Origin: Streptomyces sp. R302
GTDB lineage: Bacteria; Actinomycetota; Actinomycetes; Streptomycetales; Streptomycetaceae
Length of the DNA stretch: 64,000 nt
Direction of reading: 5' to 3'
Assembly: GCF_012927245.1 (NCBI RefSeq)
Contig: NZ_JABBGE010000008.1
Coordinates: 248,001 to 312,000 of the forward strand
Every line of letters starts with the position of its first letter. Positions within the stretch are counted from its first letter, which is position 1. Positions 31,861-39,119 of this stretch are shown piece by piece. The position numbers were made by a program, and so were the translations under genes. The notes below the pieces were generated by a model, which had not been told where the DNA came from, did no database searches, and worked only from the letters and a program-made list of their open reading frames with translations.

Positions 31861-32274
31861 TCAGCTGTCGGCCAGGATGTGGGACAGCTCCGTATCGAGG
31901 TCGAAGTGCCGGTGCTCGGTGCCCGGTGGCACCGCGGCGTCGGTCCGCTTGAGGAAGGATTCCAGGGCCCGCGCGGGGGCCTCCAGCAGGGCCTCGCCCT
32001 CGGGCGAGCTCAACGCGATGCAGACGACTCCCTGGCCGTGACTACGGGAAGGCCAGACCCGGACGTCGCCCGTGCCGGTGGGCCGGTGCAGCCCCTCGGC
32101 GAGAAGGTCGCGGGCGAAGACCCACTCGACCGTCTCCTCGGCTCCGGTGTGGAAGGTGGCGTGCACGGCGTACGGATCCGCCGTGTCATACCGCAGGCCC
32201 GCGGGTACAGGCAGTGAGGACTCGCTCGACACAACGAGGCGCAGGTGCAGCTCGCAGCTCACCACGGTGTTCAT
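31861..32274 (-). CDS. ssgB: Sporulation-specific cell division activator SsgB
   Basis: This 137-residue SsgA-like protein is nearly identical, as I recall it, to S. coelicolor SsgB (LRLVVSSESSLPVPAGLRYD, VEWVFARDLLAEGLHRPTG). SsgB, positioned by SsgA, recruits FtsZ to future septum sites in aerial hyphae, so it marks where spores will form. It is cytosolic and membrane-associated through partners. A candidate sigma-H-type promoter lies about 60 nt upstream. It is divergent from a TIGR02611 membrane protein gene, with an inverted repeat between them. Confidence 0.97.
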   Translation of the reverse strand: MNTVVSCELHLRLVVSSESSLPVPAGLRYDTADPYAVHATFHTGAEETVEWVFARDLLAEGLHRPTGTGDVRVWPSRSHGQGVVCIALSSPEGEALLEAPARALESFLKRTDAAVPPGTEHRHFDLDTELSHILADS

Positions 32275-32333
32275 AAGCGCCAGGGCCTTTCGCTCAGTGT
32301 GCGCTCGGGGATTCGCACGTCGGCGAAATCGAC

Positions 32334-32359
32334 ATGCCACCTCCGGTGCCGTTGTAAAC
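32334..32359 (-). promoter_or_regulatory. Candidate sigma-H/sigma-B-type promoter of ssgB
   Basis: Read on the minus strand: GTTT (32356-32359), 16 nt, then TGGCAT (32334-32339), close to the GTTT-N14-16-GGGTAT pattern. The start codon is about 60 nt downstream. Sigma-H control of ssgB is reported for S. coelicolor, which supports this. Confidence 0.5.
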
Positions 32360-32396
32360 CCCTCTGTCGGTTTTGTGGTCGTTCAGGTAGCTCGTC

Positions 32397-32427
32397 TGGC
32401 GGTATGTAACTTTGGGTAATACCGCCA
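32397..32427. promoter_or_regulatory. 9-bp inverted repeat between ssgB and the TIGR02611 gene
   Basis: TGGCGGTAT (32397-32405) and its exact complement ATACCGCCA (32419-32427) flank 13 bp. It lies 25 nt upstream of the -10 (TAAATT, 32452-32457) of the plus-strand gene, as an operator would. Confidence 0.5.
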
Positions 32428-32463
32428 TACCAGTGGGGCTGGTGAGTCGGGTAAATTGGCATC

Positions 32464-32886
32464 ATGAATGCGGAGAGTGACGAGCGAGCCCCCGAGCCCC
32501 AGCCCGCCGAGCAGGTCGAACTGGGATCCCGCGCACCGGAGTTCATCAAGGCCCGTCGCGGCCTCCACCTGAGCTGGCAGGTCGGCGTCTTCATCGTCGG
32601 ACTCGCCGTGATCGTGGCCGGCATCCTGATGCTCGTCTTCCCCGGACCGGGATGGCTGGTCATCTTCGGCGGCATGGCGATCTGGGCCACCGAGTTCGTC
32701 TGGGCGCAGATCGTCCTGCGCTGGACCAAGCGCAAGGTCACCGAGGCCGCCCAGCGCGCCCTCGACCCCAAGGTCCGGCGCCGCAACATCACCCTCACCG
32801 TCATCGGCGTGGTGATCATCGCCGCGCTGCTCGGCTGGTACCTCTGGAAGTTCGGCCTCGTCATGCCCTGGAAGATCGAGGAGTGA
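32464..32886 (+). CDS. TIGR02611-family membrane protein (PGPGW motif)
   Basis: This 140-residue protein has an acidic N-terminus, two helices forming a hairpin around the diagnostic LMLVFPGPGWLVIFGGMAIW (about residues 60-79), and a C-terminal helix (NITLTVIGVVIIAALLGWYL). The family is common in actinobacteria and uncharacterised. TAAATT lies 6 nt before the ATG, consistent with a leaderless mRNA. The next feature is a tRNA gene. Confidence 0.88.
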   Translation: MNAESDERAPEPQPAEQVELGSRAPEFIKARRGLHLSWQVGVFIVGLAVIVAGILMLVFPGPGWLVIFGGMAIWATEFVWAQIVLRWTKRKVTEAAQRALDPKVRRRNITLTVIGVVIIAALLGWYLWKFGLVMPWKIEE

Positions 32887-32940
32887 CCCGAGGGTGGTTC
32901 GGAAGCCCCGCTGACATGCGGTAATGTTTGCGGTGCGCCG

Positions 32941-33012
32941 GGGCGATTAGCTCAGCGGGAGAGCACTTCGTTCACACCGAAGGGGTCACTGGTTCGATCC
33001 CAGTATCGCCCA
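32941..33012 (+). tRNA. tRNA-Val (anticodon CAC), copy A
   Basis: 72-nt cloverleaf: acceptor GGGCGAT/ATCGCCC, D-arm TTAGCTCAGCGGGAGAG, anticodon arm CTTCG-TTCACAC-CGAAG, T-arm GGTTCGATCCC. No CCA encoded. Confidence 0.95.
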
Positions 33013-33019
33013 CCCCGGT

Positions 33020-33057
33020 CCGAGGGCCCGGAGACGACATCGTCTCCGGGCCCTCGG
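33020..33057. terminator. Terminator between tRNA-Val and the convergent membrane-protein gene
   Basis: Perfect 18-bp arms (CCGAGGGCCCGGAGACGA and its complement) with a 2-nt tip CA. Confidence 0.85.
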
Positions 33058-33073
33058 CGCGTCCCGGCCCGGC

Positions 33074-35518
33074 TCACCGCATCCGGGCCAGCCGCTCCCG
33101 CACCGTCCGCGCCTCCCGCAGCCGCCGCTCGTACGTGGCCCCCACCGCGAGCAGCAGCAGCCCGGCCGCCGCCGGCGGCAGCCAGCGCGGCAGCGCGCCG
33201 ACCAGCTGCACCACGTACGGCGCCAGCTCGTGCACCGCCACCAGGGCGAGCACCGCCCCGCCGAGGATCAGCGGCGCCTGGAGCCGGAACCGCGCCCCGA
33301 GCAGCGTCACCGCGAGCGCGCCCGTCCCCAGGAGCAGCGGCCGCCCCCAGTACGGGTCCGACCAGACCGCCACCAGGCTCGGCACCAGCGTCGCCGCGAG
33401 CCCGGGGCCGTACGCGGTCCAGGACGAGGCCGCCGGGTCCCGGCGCCGCCGCAGGAGGCCGACCACCAGCGCCGGCACCGTCACCGGCAGCGTGTACGCC
33501 TCCGGGACCGTCACGCCCCACACCCCGAGCCGCAGCCAGGCCGCGGCCAGGAAGAGCGCGCCCGCCGTCCACGAGGCGGCCCGCCGCCGCTCCGCCCGCA
33601 GCGCCGTCGCCGCCGCGATCACCCCGCCGAGCGCCAGCGCCAGGGCGAGGACCGCCGGACGCGGCGCCGTCAGGGCCACCGCCAGAGCGCCCACCGCCAC
33701 CCCCGACAGCTCCGCCGCGAGCGACCGGAACCGGACGGCCAGGGCCGCCGTGCCCGCCGGGACGAGCAGCAGGACCAGCCCCGCCGAGGCCGCGGAGAGC
33801 CCCGCCGCCGCGGTCCCTGCCCCCACCAGACCCGCGGCCGCGAGCACCGCGCCACCCGCGGCCGTCTCGCGCACCGCCCCGGCACCGAGCACGGCCGCCG
33901 CCACGAACAGACCGAGCAGCACCCCCAGCACGACGAACGTCGCCGCCCGCACGTCCAGCGCCAGGAGCAGCGCCGAACCCGCCGAGGCGAGCCCGGCCGT
34001 CACACCGGTCCGGGACAGCAGCGCGCCCGCCGCCACCGGAGCCGCCGGCGCCCCCGCCGTCCACGAGGCGCCCCAGCCGCCCTCGGGCCGCACCGGCGGC
34101 TCCGGCCGCTCCGGCCGCTCCGCCACCGGAGCCGGCTCGGGCAGGCCGCGGGTGAGCACCTCCGGCCGCACCGCCAGGGCCAGCGCCGCGCCCGTCGCCA
34201 CCAGCCGGACGGCGAGCCCCGCCGCGTACGACAGTTCCAGGGCGACCGGCAGCGCCGTCAGCACCGCCCACCCGAGCAGCACCGCGCCCCACCGGCCCCA
34301 CGGCCCCCGCGCCAGGCCCGCCGCGCCCGCACCGAGCAGCAGCACCAGGAGCGCCGTCGCCGGATAGTCCGCGAGGACCGGCGCCGCGTGCGTCCCGGAC
34401 CAGACGCCCGCGCTCCGGCCGGCGGGACCGAGCAGCCCCGCGAGCACCGGCGGCAGCGCCCACACCAGGCCGAGCGCCGCGACCCCGCCCCCGGCGAGCC
34501 CGAACCCGGCCCGTACCTCCGCCGGGATCCGCGCCGCCCGCACCGGGCGCCACAGCGACGCCACCGCCAGACCGAGGACCACGTACACCGGCACGGCCCA
34601 CTCCGCCGGCAGCGCGGCACGCACCGGACCCGCCACGGCCGCCACCCCGGCCAGTGCCGCCACCATCGCCAGCACCCGGGTGGCCGGACGGACCACCCGG
34701 GCCGCGTACAGGCAGACCGCGGCCCAGCCCAGCAGCAGCGGCCCACCCGTCCACGGGCTCGTCAGCGACAGCCAGCCGCCCGCCGGCAGCGCCCAGAGCG
34801 CCAGGAGGGCCGCCGACACCCCCGCCGTCGTCCGTACCGCCGTCCCGGCGGGACGGGCGAGCAGCAGCACGTCGGCCGCCGCCGTCAGCGCCGCCGCCCA
34901 CGCCACGGCCGCCGGACCCCCGCCGGCCGCGAGCACCCCCAGCGGCAGCGGCAGCTGCGCCGCGGCCACCGCCGCGGGGAGCGGCAGCAGCAGCCCCCGC
35001 AGCAGCCCGCCGTACCCGGCCCACAGCCCCGCGAGGAGTGCGGCGGCGACCGCCGCGTACCCGAGCCCGTCCGTCTCCGGCAGCACCACCCGGTGCAGGG
35101 CGTACGCGTCCAGGACCGTCAGCGCGAGCCCCAGCGCGCCCACCGCCTCCGCCGTCGACGCGAGGCCCCGGCGCAGCAGCGCCGCGGGCGCCGCCAGCGC
35201 CGCCGAGGTCACCACGAGCAGCACCGCCGAACGCCCCGCGATGCCCATCGAGCCCCAGCTCACCAGCGTGAACGCGAGCGCGGCGACCGCGAGCAGCGTC
35301 CCGCCCAGCGTCAGCAGCACGTTCTGCGCGCCGCGCGGCGAGGTCTCCGCCGGGGGCGCCCCCGGGAACGGCGGGGCCGCGGGCGGGCCGACGGGGGAGT
35401 GCAGCACACCCAGCAGCCACACCCGCCGGGCCAGCAACTCCGCACGGCGCGCGTCGAGTCGGGCCAGCTCGACGTCGACGCGCCGCAGCTCCTCGACCGG
35501 AGGCAGGTTCATGTCCAT
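33074..35518 (-). CDS. Giant polytopic membrane protein (about 20 or more helices), function unknown
   Basis: This 814-residue protein opens with a short amphipathic, possibly coiled stretch (LPPVEELRRVDVELARLDAR). It then shows uninterrupted Ala/Leu/Val/Gly-rich hydrophobic segments, one hydrophilic Pro/Glu-rich loop near residue 465 (PEPAPVAERPERPEPPVRPE), and a final basic tail. It resembles the Streptomyces 'SCO7613 C-terminal domain' or DUF2339-like large membrane proteins. No transport or catalytic motif was recognised. It is a single gene flanked by terminators and lies between two identical tRNA-Val genes. Confidence 0.8.
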   Translation of the reverse strand: MDMNLPPVEELRRVDVELARLDARRAELLARRVWLLGVLHSPVGPPAAPPFPGAPPAETSPRGAQNVLLTLGGTLLAVAALAFTLVSWGSMGIAGRSAVLLVVTSAALAAPAALLRRGLASTAEAVGALGLALTVLDAYALHRVVLPETDGLGYAAVAAALLAGLWAGYGGLLRGLLLPLPAAVAAAQLPLPLGVLAAGGGPAAVAWAAALTAAADVLLLARPAGTAVRTTAGVSAALLALWALPAGGWLSLTSPWTGGPLLLGWAAVCLYAARVVRPATRVLAMVAALAGVAAVAGPVRAALPAEWAVPVYVVLGLAVASLWRPVRAARIPAEVRAGFGLAGGGVAALGLVWALPPVLAGLLGPAGRSAGVWSGTHAAPVLADYPATALLVLLLGAGAAGLARGPWGRWGAVLLGWAVLTALPVALELSYAAGLAVRLVATGAALALAVRPEVLTRGLPEPAPVAERPERPEPPVRPEGGWGASWTAGAPAAPVAAGALLSRTGVTAGLASAGSALLLALDVRAATFVVLGVLLGLFVAAAVLGAGAVRETAAGGAVLAAAGLVGAGTAAAGLSAASAGLVLLLVPAGTAALAVRFRSLAAELSGVAVGALAVALTAPRPAVLALALALGGVIAAATALRAERRRAASWTAGALFLAAAWLRLGVWGVTVPEAYTLPVTVPALVVGLLRRRRDPAASSWTAYGPGLAATLVPSLVAVWSDPYWGRPLLLGTGALAVTLLGARFRLQAPLILGGAVLALVAVHELAPYVVQLVGALPRWLPPAAAGLLLLAVGATYERRLREARTVRERLARMR

Positions 35519-35598
35519 GCCCGGAGTGTCGCGCCGCGCCCCCGCCCGGGGAATGCGCGCTGCTACTCAGATCCCGCCCGAGTACCCACACTGGACCC

Positions 35599-36045
35599 AT
35601 GGACTGGTGCCGGTACCGCTTCCGCAGCGTCTGGCGGCTCGCCGCCCCGCCCGACCGGGTGTACGCCGCCCTCGCCCGCGCCGAGGACTACCCCCTCTGG
35701 TGGCCCCAGGTCCGCACCGTCGTCCCCCGCGACGACACCACCGGCACCGCCCGCTTCCGCTCCCTGCTCCCGTACGACATCGAGGTCACCGCCCGCGCCG
35801 TCCGCCAGGACCCCCGGGCCCGCGTCCTGGAGGTCCGGCTCGACGGCGACCTGGAGGGCTGGGCCCGCTGGACCCTCACCGCCGACGGCGCCGGCACCCA
35901 CGCCCTCTACGAGCAGGAGGTCGAGGTCCGCGCCCGGCTGCTGCGCCTCCTCGCCGTCCCCGGCCGCCCCTTCTTCCGCGCCAACCACGCCCTGATGATG
36001 CGCGGAGGGAGACGCGGGCTCGCCGCCCACCTGCGCGCGGAATGA
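35599..36045 (+). CDS. SRPBCC (START/polyketide-cyclase-like) family protein
   Basis: This 148-residue protein has the helix-grip pattern RSVWRLAAPPDRVYAALARA at the start, the conserved DYPLWWPQV segment (about residues 31-39) and a long C-terminal helix (RANHALMMRGGRRGLAAHL). The fold binds hydrophobic ligands. Ligand and role are unknown. CACACT sits 6 nt before the ATG (35587-35592), and the gene is divergent from the giant membrane protein across 80 bp. Confidence 0.85.
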   Translation: MDWCRYRFRSVWRLAAPPDRVYAALARAEDYPLWWPQVRTVVPRDDTTGTARFRSLLPYDIEVTARAVRQDPRARVLEVRLDGDLEGWARWTLTADGAGTHALYEQEVEVRARLLRLLAVPGRPFFRANHALMMRGGRRGLAAHLRAE

Positions 36046-36090
36046 ATTTGGAGCCCGGCCCGGAAGCCCTGTATGGTTCAACCCGTTCCC

Positions 36091-36162
36091 GGGCGATTAG
36101 CTCAGCGGGAGAGCACTTCGTTCACACCGAAGGGGTCACTGGTTCGATCCCAGTATCGCCCA
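36091..36162 (+). tRNA. tRNA-Val (anticodon CAC), copy B
   Basis: Identical over all 72 nt to the copy at 32941-33012; flanks are unrelated beyond a base or two. Confidence 0.95.
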
Positions 36163-36169
36163 CCGGGAG

Positions 36170-36200
36170 AGGCCGGTCCGTCATTACGACGGACCGGCCT
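36170..36200. terminator. Terminator between tRNA-Val and the exonuclease gene
   Basis: 13-bp arms AGGCCGGTCCGTC / GACGGACCGGCCT around ATTAC. Confidence 0.85.
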
Positions 36201-36219
36201 CAGCCGTTTCCGGCACCCC

Positions 36220-36948
36220 TCACGCCGCCTTCCGCAGCTCCGGGCGGAGCGGCCACGCGGGATCCACCAGCTCAGGCGTCCCCTGCCGGGTGAACCACGC
36301 CTGCAGCCCCCGCGCCTGCCCCGCGTGCCACACCGCCTGGAGCGTGTGCAGCTCCGCCGGGGACAGCCGCTCCAGACGGGCCGCGAAGCGCCGTCCCACC
36401 GCCCGCACCACCTGGAGCGCGGCCGTGGCGTCCGCCGCCGCGTCGTGCGCCCCCTCCAGGTCCACCTCGTAGTGCGCGCACAGGTCCGTCAGCGTCCGGC
36501 GGCCCTTGCGGTACCGGTCCAGATGCTTGTCCAGGACCCGCGGATCGAGCACGCACAGCGAGGTGTGCTCCAGGTACCGGCCCAGCGTCGACGCCCGATG
36601 GCGCCTCAACTCCCGGTCCAGGATGGTGAGGTCGAACGGCGCGTTCATCACCACCAGCGGCCTGCCGGCCGCGTTCTGCTCCGCCAGGGCGCGCCCCAGC
36701 TCCTCCATCACCGGCGACGGCCACCGGCCGTTGCGCTGGAGGTGATCGTCCGTCAGCCCGTGCACCGCCGTGGCCCCCTCCGGGACCGGGATCCCCGGAT
36801 TGACCAGCCAGCGGGTCACCCGGGGGCGCGCCCCGGCCGCGTCCTGGACGACGAGCGCGGCGGACACGATCCGGTCCTGCTCGACGTCCACTCCGGTGGT
36901 CTCCGTGTCGAAAGCGGCCAGGGGCCCTTCGTACCAGTTCGTCGTCAT
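36220..36948 (-). CDS. DnaQ-like DEDDh 3'-5' exonuclease
   Basis: This 242-residue protein shows the DEDDh motifs: ExoI AAFDTETTGVDVEQDRIV (about residues 10-27), ExoII VVMNAPFDLTILDREL and ExoIII GAHDAAADATAALQVVRAVG with His and Asp. It resembles stand-alone epsilon-type proofreading or RNase T-like exonucleases and lacks a polymerase-binding tail. ATG 36948 is chosen because GAGGAG lies just upstream. It is divergent from the DUF4365 unit with about 120 bp between, so shared function is possible but unproven. Confidence 0.9.
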   Translation of the reverse strand: MTTNWYEGPLAAFDTETTGVDVEQDRIVSAALVVQDAAGARPRVTRWLVNPGIPVPEGATAVHGLTDDHLQRNGRWPSPVMEELGRALAEQNAAGRPLVVMNAPFDLTILDRELRRHRASTLGRYLEHTSLCVLDPRVLDKHLDRYRKGRRTLTDLCAHYEVDLEGAHDAAADATAALQVVRAVGRRFAARLERLSPAELHTLQAVWHAGQARGLQAWFTRQGTPELVDPAWPLRPELRKAA

Positions 36949-37069
36949 ACCCGAACTCCTCGCACCAGCGCGGCAGATGGCCAACCCCCTGCCCCGATCC
37001 GGTGATACCCGCCCTGTTTGCGGCGTACGCGGACCGGTCACAACACTGGTGACGGGGAAGGACGTTCAC

Positions 37070-37636
37070 ATGTCGCTCGCCCAGCCGGAGTCGGGAGGGC
37101 TGCCGCCCCAGCGGGCGGCCCCGGCACGCGGCTCACTCGCCACCACCGCCTGCATGGAGACCCTCCAGGTGGGATACCTGCACGCCGTCGCCGCCGCGGC
37201 GGGCTGCTCGCTCGCGCAGCCCTTCCCGGACAACGGCGTCGACTGGCACGTGAGCCACGGCTCGCCCGGACACACCGTCGACGACGAGGTCACCGTCAAG
37301 GTGCAGCTGAAGTGCACCTACCAACTGCCCCCGCACCCGACGGGGAGCACCTTCCCCTTCACCCTCGACAACGACCACCTGGTGAAGCTCGCCCGGACGC
37401 CCGTGGCGGTGCACAAGATCCTGGTCGTGATGATCGTCCCGAGAGACCCGGAGGACTGGCTGAGGGCGAGCCACGACCGGCTCGACCTGCGGCACTGCTG
37501 CTACTGGACGAACCTGGCCGGACACCCGGTCACCGGACGCCGCCGGACCACCGTGCGCGTCCCCACGGCGCGGATCTTCGACGACCGGGCGCTCTGCGAG
37601 ATCATGACCCGGGTCGGCCGGGGAGGGAGACCTTGA
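37070..37636 (+). CDS. DUF4365 domain protein
   Basis: This 188-residue protein matches DUF4365: MQVGYLHAVAAAAGC-like METLQVGYLHAVAAAAGCSL near residue 26, then DNGVDWHVSHGSPG (about 50), VTVKVQLKCTYQLPP (about 68, a D...Q-x-K layout) and LARTPVAVHKILVVMIVP. The acidic residue followed by Q-x-K resembles a PD-(D/E)XK nuclease core, but this is inference. GGGGAAGG precedes ATG 37070. The stop shares a base with the next ATG, so the two genes are coupled. Confidence 0.8.
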   Translation: MSLAQPESGGLPPQRAAPARGSLATTACMETLQVGYLHAVAAAAGCSLAQPFPDNGVDWHVSHGSPGHTVDDEVTVKVQLKCTYQLPPHPTGSTFPFTLDNDHLVKLARTPVAVHKILVVMIVPRDPEDWLRASHDRLDLRHCCYWTNLAGHPVTGRRRTTVRVPTARIFDDRALCEIMTRVGRGGRP

Positions 37637-38985
37637 TGCACCGACCGATCGACGACTCCGGATACGGGGACGGATACGCGGACGGATACGGATACGGGAC
37701 CGGAGGCGGGTACGGGACGGGCGGCCGGGGCGCACCGCGGCCCGTCCCGTCGCCGTACCGGCCCCATCCCGTCCCGGCCGCCGAACCCGCCGGTTCCTGG
37801 ACCTCCCCGGGCGACGGCGTCCCCGACCCCGGCCGGGTCGACCCCCGGGTCCTCGGCGCCCTCCTCGCCCGCCACGGCTGGCAGCGCCGCGGCGGGGCCC
37901 CGGGCCGCTACGGCCGCTGGACCCCGCCCGGCGGGCAGGCGAGCGGCGGCACCAGCCTCCTCGTCCCCGACAGCCTCGCCTTCCCCGACTGCGAGGACCT
38001 CGTCGGCGAGGCCCTCACCGCCCTCGCCCGCAGCGCGGCACCCTCCGCCCGCGAGGTCCTGACCGGCCTCGCCGTCCCGAGCGACGAGGTCCGCTGGTGG
38101 CGCGAGGCGCCCCCGGGCCCGGCCGGCACCGTGCCCTGGCCCGCGCAGGAGAAGTTCCGCTCCGCCGCCCGCGGGATCCTCCTCGCCGGGGCCCTCGCCG
38201 TGCGCGGCCGGGCCGGCTACCACGGCTCCCGGCACCGCTCCGCCGCCCGCGCCGCCCTCGAACCCGTCGTCGTCTCCACCGACCCCGGCGGCCGGGTCCT
38301 CACCGCCTTCCTGCCCGTCCCGCCCGGCCGCCCCGTCGCCGTCCGGCTCTACCACGCGCTGCACGCCGCCCGCGAGGCCGTCGACTACCAGCGCGCCACC
38401 GGCGGCATGGAGGCCTTCGACTCCGCCGTCGAGGCCGGGGTCAGCCGCGAGCTCACCGAGGCGCTCGTCGCCCTCGTCCGGGGGACCGAGGGCGCCCGCG
38501 TCGCCCTCGAATGGGCCCCGGCCGCCGGTGTCCCCGAGGGCTGCGCCGCCCGCCCCGAGCCCGTCGAGTTCTCCCCCGGCGACCTGCCGGCGCTGCGCGG
38601 GGCGAGCGCCCGCTACCTCGCCGACGAGCCCTCCGTCCCGGTGCGGATCACCGGCGCCGTCGTCCGGCTGCGCCGCTCGGGGCCGCGCGGCGAGGGCACG
38701 GTCAAGCTCCGGGTGCTCGGCGGAGCGGAGGTCGGCCACGTCCGCGTCGCGCTCGACGAGGCGGCGTACCGCACGGCGGGCCACGCCCACCTCGTGGGCC
38801 TCCCGATCCGGGTCGTCGGCCGGCTGGAGAGCCGCGGCGGCTTCCGCCGCCTCACCGACGCCTCCGGCGTGGTCCCGGTGCAGGTGGACGAGGCGGAGCG
38901 GGACCGGTTGATGAAGTCGCTCCAGGGGACCGCCGAGGACGGGGCCTTCTTCGAGGAGGAGCGCGGACCGGAGGAGGAGCGGTGA
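37636..38985 (+). CDS. Unknown protein with Gly/Tyr-rich N-terminus and possible OB-fold
   Basis: The 449-residue product starts with a Gly/Tyr/Asp repeat (GYGDGYADGYGYGTGGGYG, residues 9-27). A Pro-rich linker, a mixed alpha/beta region of unknown family (about 70-320), and a C-terminal beta-rich segment (about 335-425: VRITGAVVRLRRSG, HLVGLPIRVVGRLESRGG) follow. The last segment resembles an OB-fold nucleic-acid-binding domain by eye. The tail is acidic (FFEEERGPEEER). It is translationally coupled to the DUF4365 gene, so both products probably act together. No function assigned. Confidence 0.75.
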   Translation: MHRPIDDSGYGDGYADGYGYGTGGGYGTGGRGAPRPVPSPYRPHPVPAAEPAGSWTSPGDGVPDPGRVDPRVLGALLARHGWQRRGGAPGRYGRWTPPGGQASGGTSLLVPDSLAFPDCEDLVGEALTALARSAAPSAREVLTGLAVPSDEVRWWREAPPGPAGTVPWPAQEKFRSAARGILLAGALAVRGRAGYHGSRHRSAARAALEPVVVSTDPGGRVLTAFLPVPPGRPVAVRLYHALHAAREAVDYQRATGGMEAFDSAVEAGVSRELTEALVALVRGTEGARVALEWAPAAGVPEGCAARPEPVEFSPGDLPALRGASARYLADEPSVPVRITGAVVRLRRSGPRGEGTVKLRVLGGAEVGHVRVALDEAAYRTAGHAHLVGLPIRVVGRLESRGGFRRLTDASGVVPVQVDEAERDRLMKSLQGTAEDGAFFEEERGPEEER

Positions 38986-39028
38986 GCGGGTTCGACGGGC
39001 AGCGGTGAGCGGGGCGCGGCCGGGCCCG

Positions 39029-39101
39029 TAAGATCGAGGGGACGCGGCACCTCGTCTCTGCCGCGCCCCGCCGGCGCCGGCACCTCGTGTCTGCCAGCGC
39101 C
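39029..39101 (+). promoter_or_regulatory. thrS promoter and structured leader with two CGT-loop hairpins
   Basis: TAAGAT (39029-39034) is a -10 box; transcription would start near 39041. Hairpin 1 (39043-39065) has the 7-bp stem CGCGGCA/TGCCGCG and loop CCTCGTCTC. Hairpin 2 (39073-39101) has GGCGCCGGCA/TGCCAGCGCC with one mismatch and loop CCTCGTGTC. Each 9-nt loop has CGT exactly centred, the sequence of a tRNA-Thr anticodon. Hairpin 2 ends 9 nt before the GGAG of thrS. The layout recalls the E. coli thrS operator, where anticodon-like arms bind ThrRS and block translation. Confidence 0.5.
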
Positions 39102-39119
39102 CCGATGCATGGAGTACCC

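Noticed and set aside
32941..36162. Genomic island between two identical tRNA-Val genes
   Set aside because: No integrase, relaxase or phage gene; composition like neighbours; only tRNA sequence repeated. Kept as a low-interest finding.
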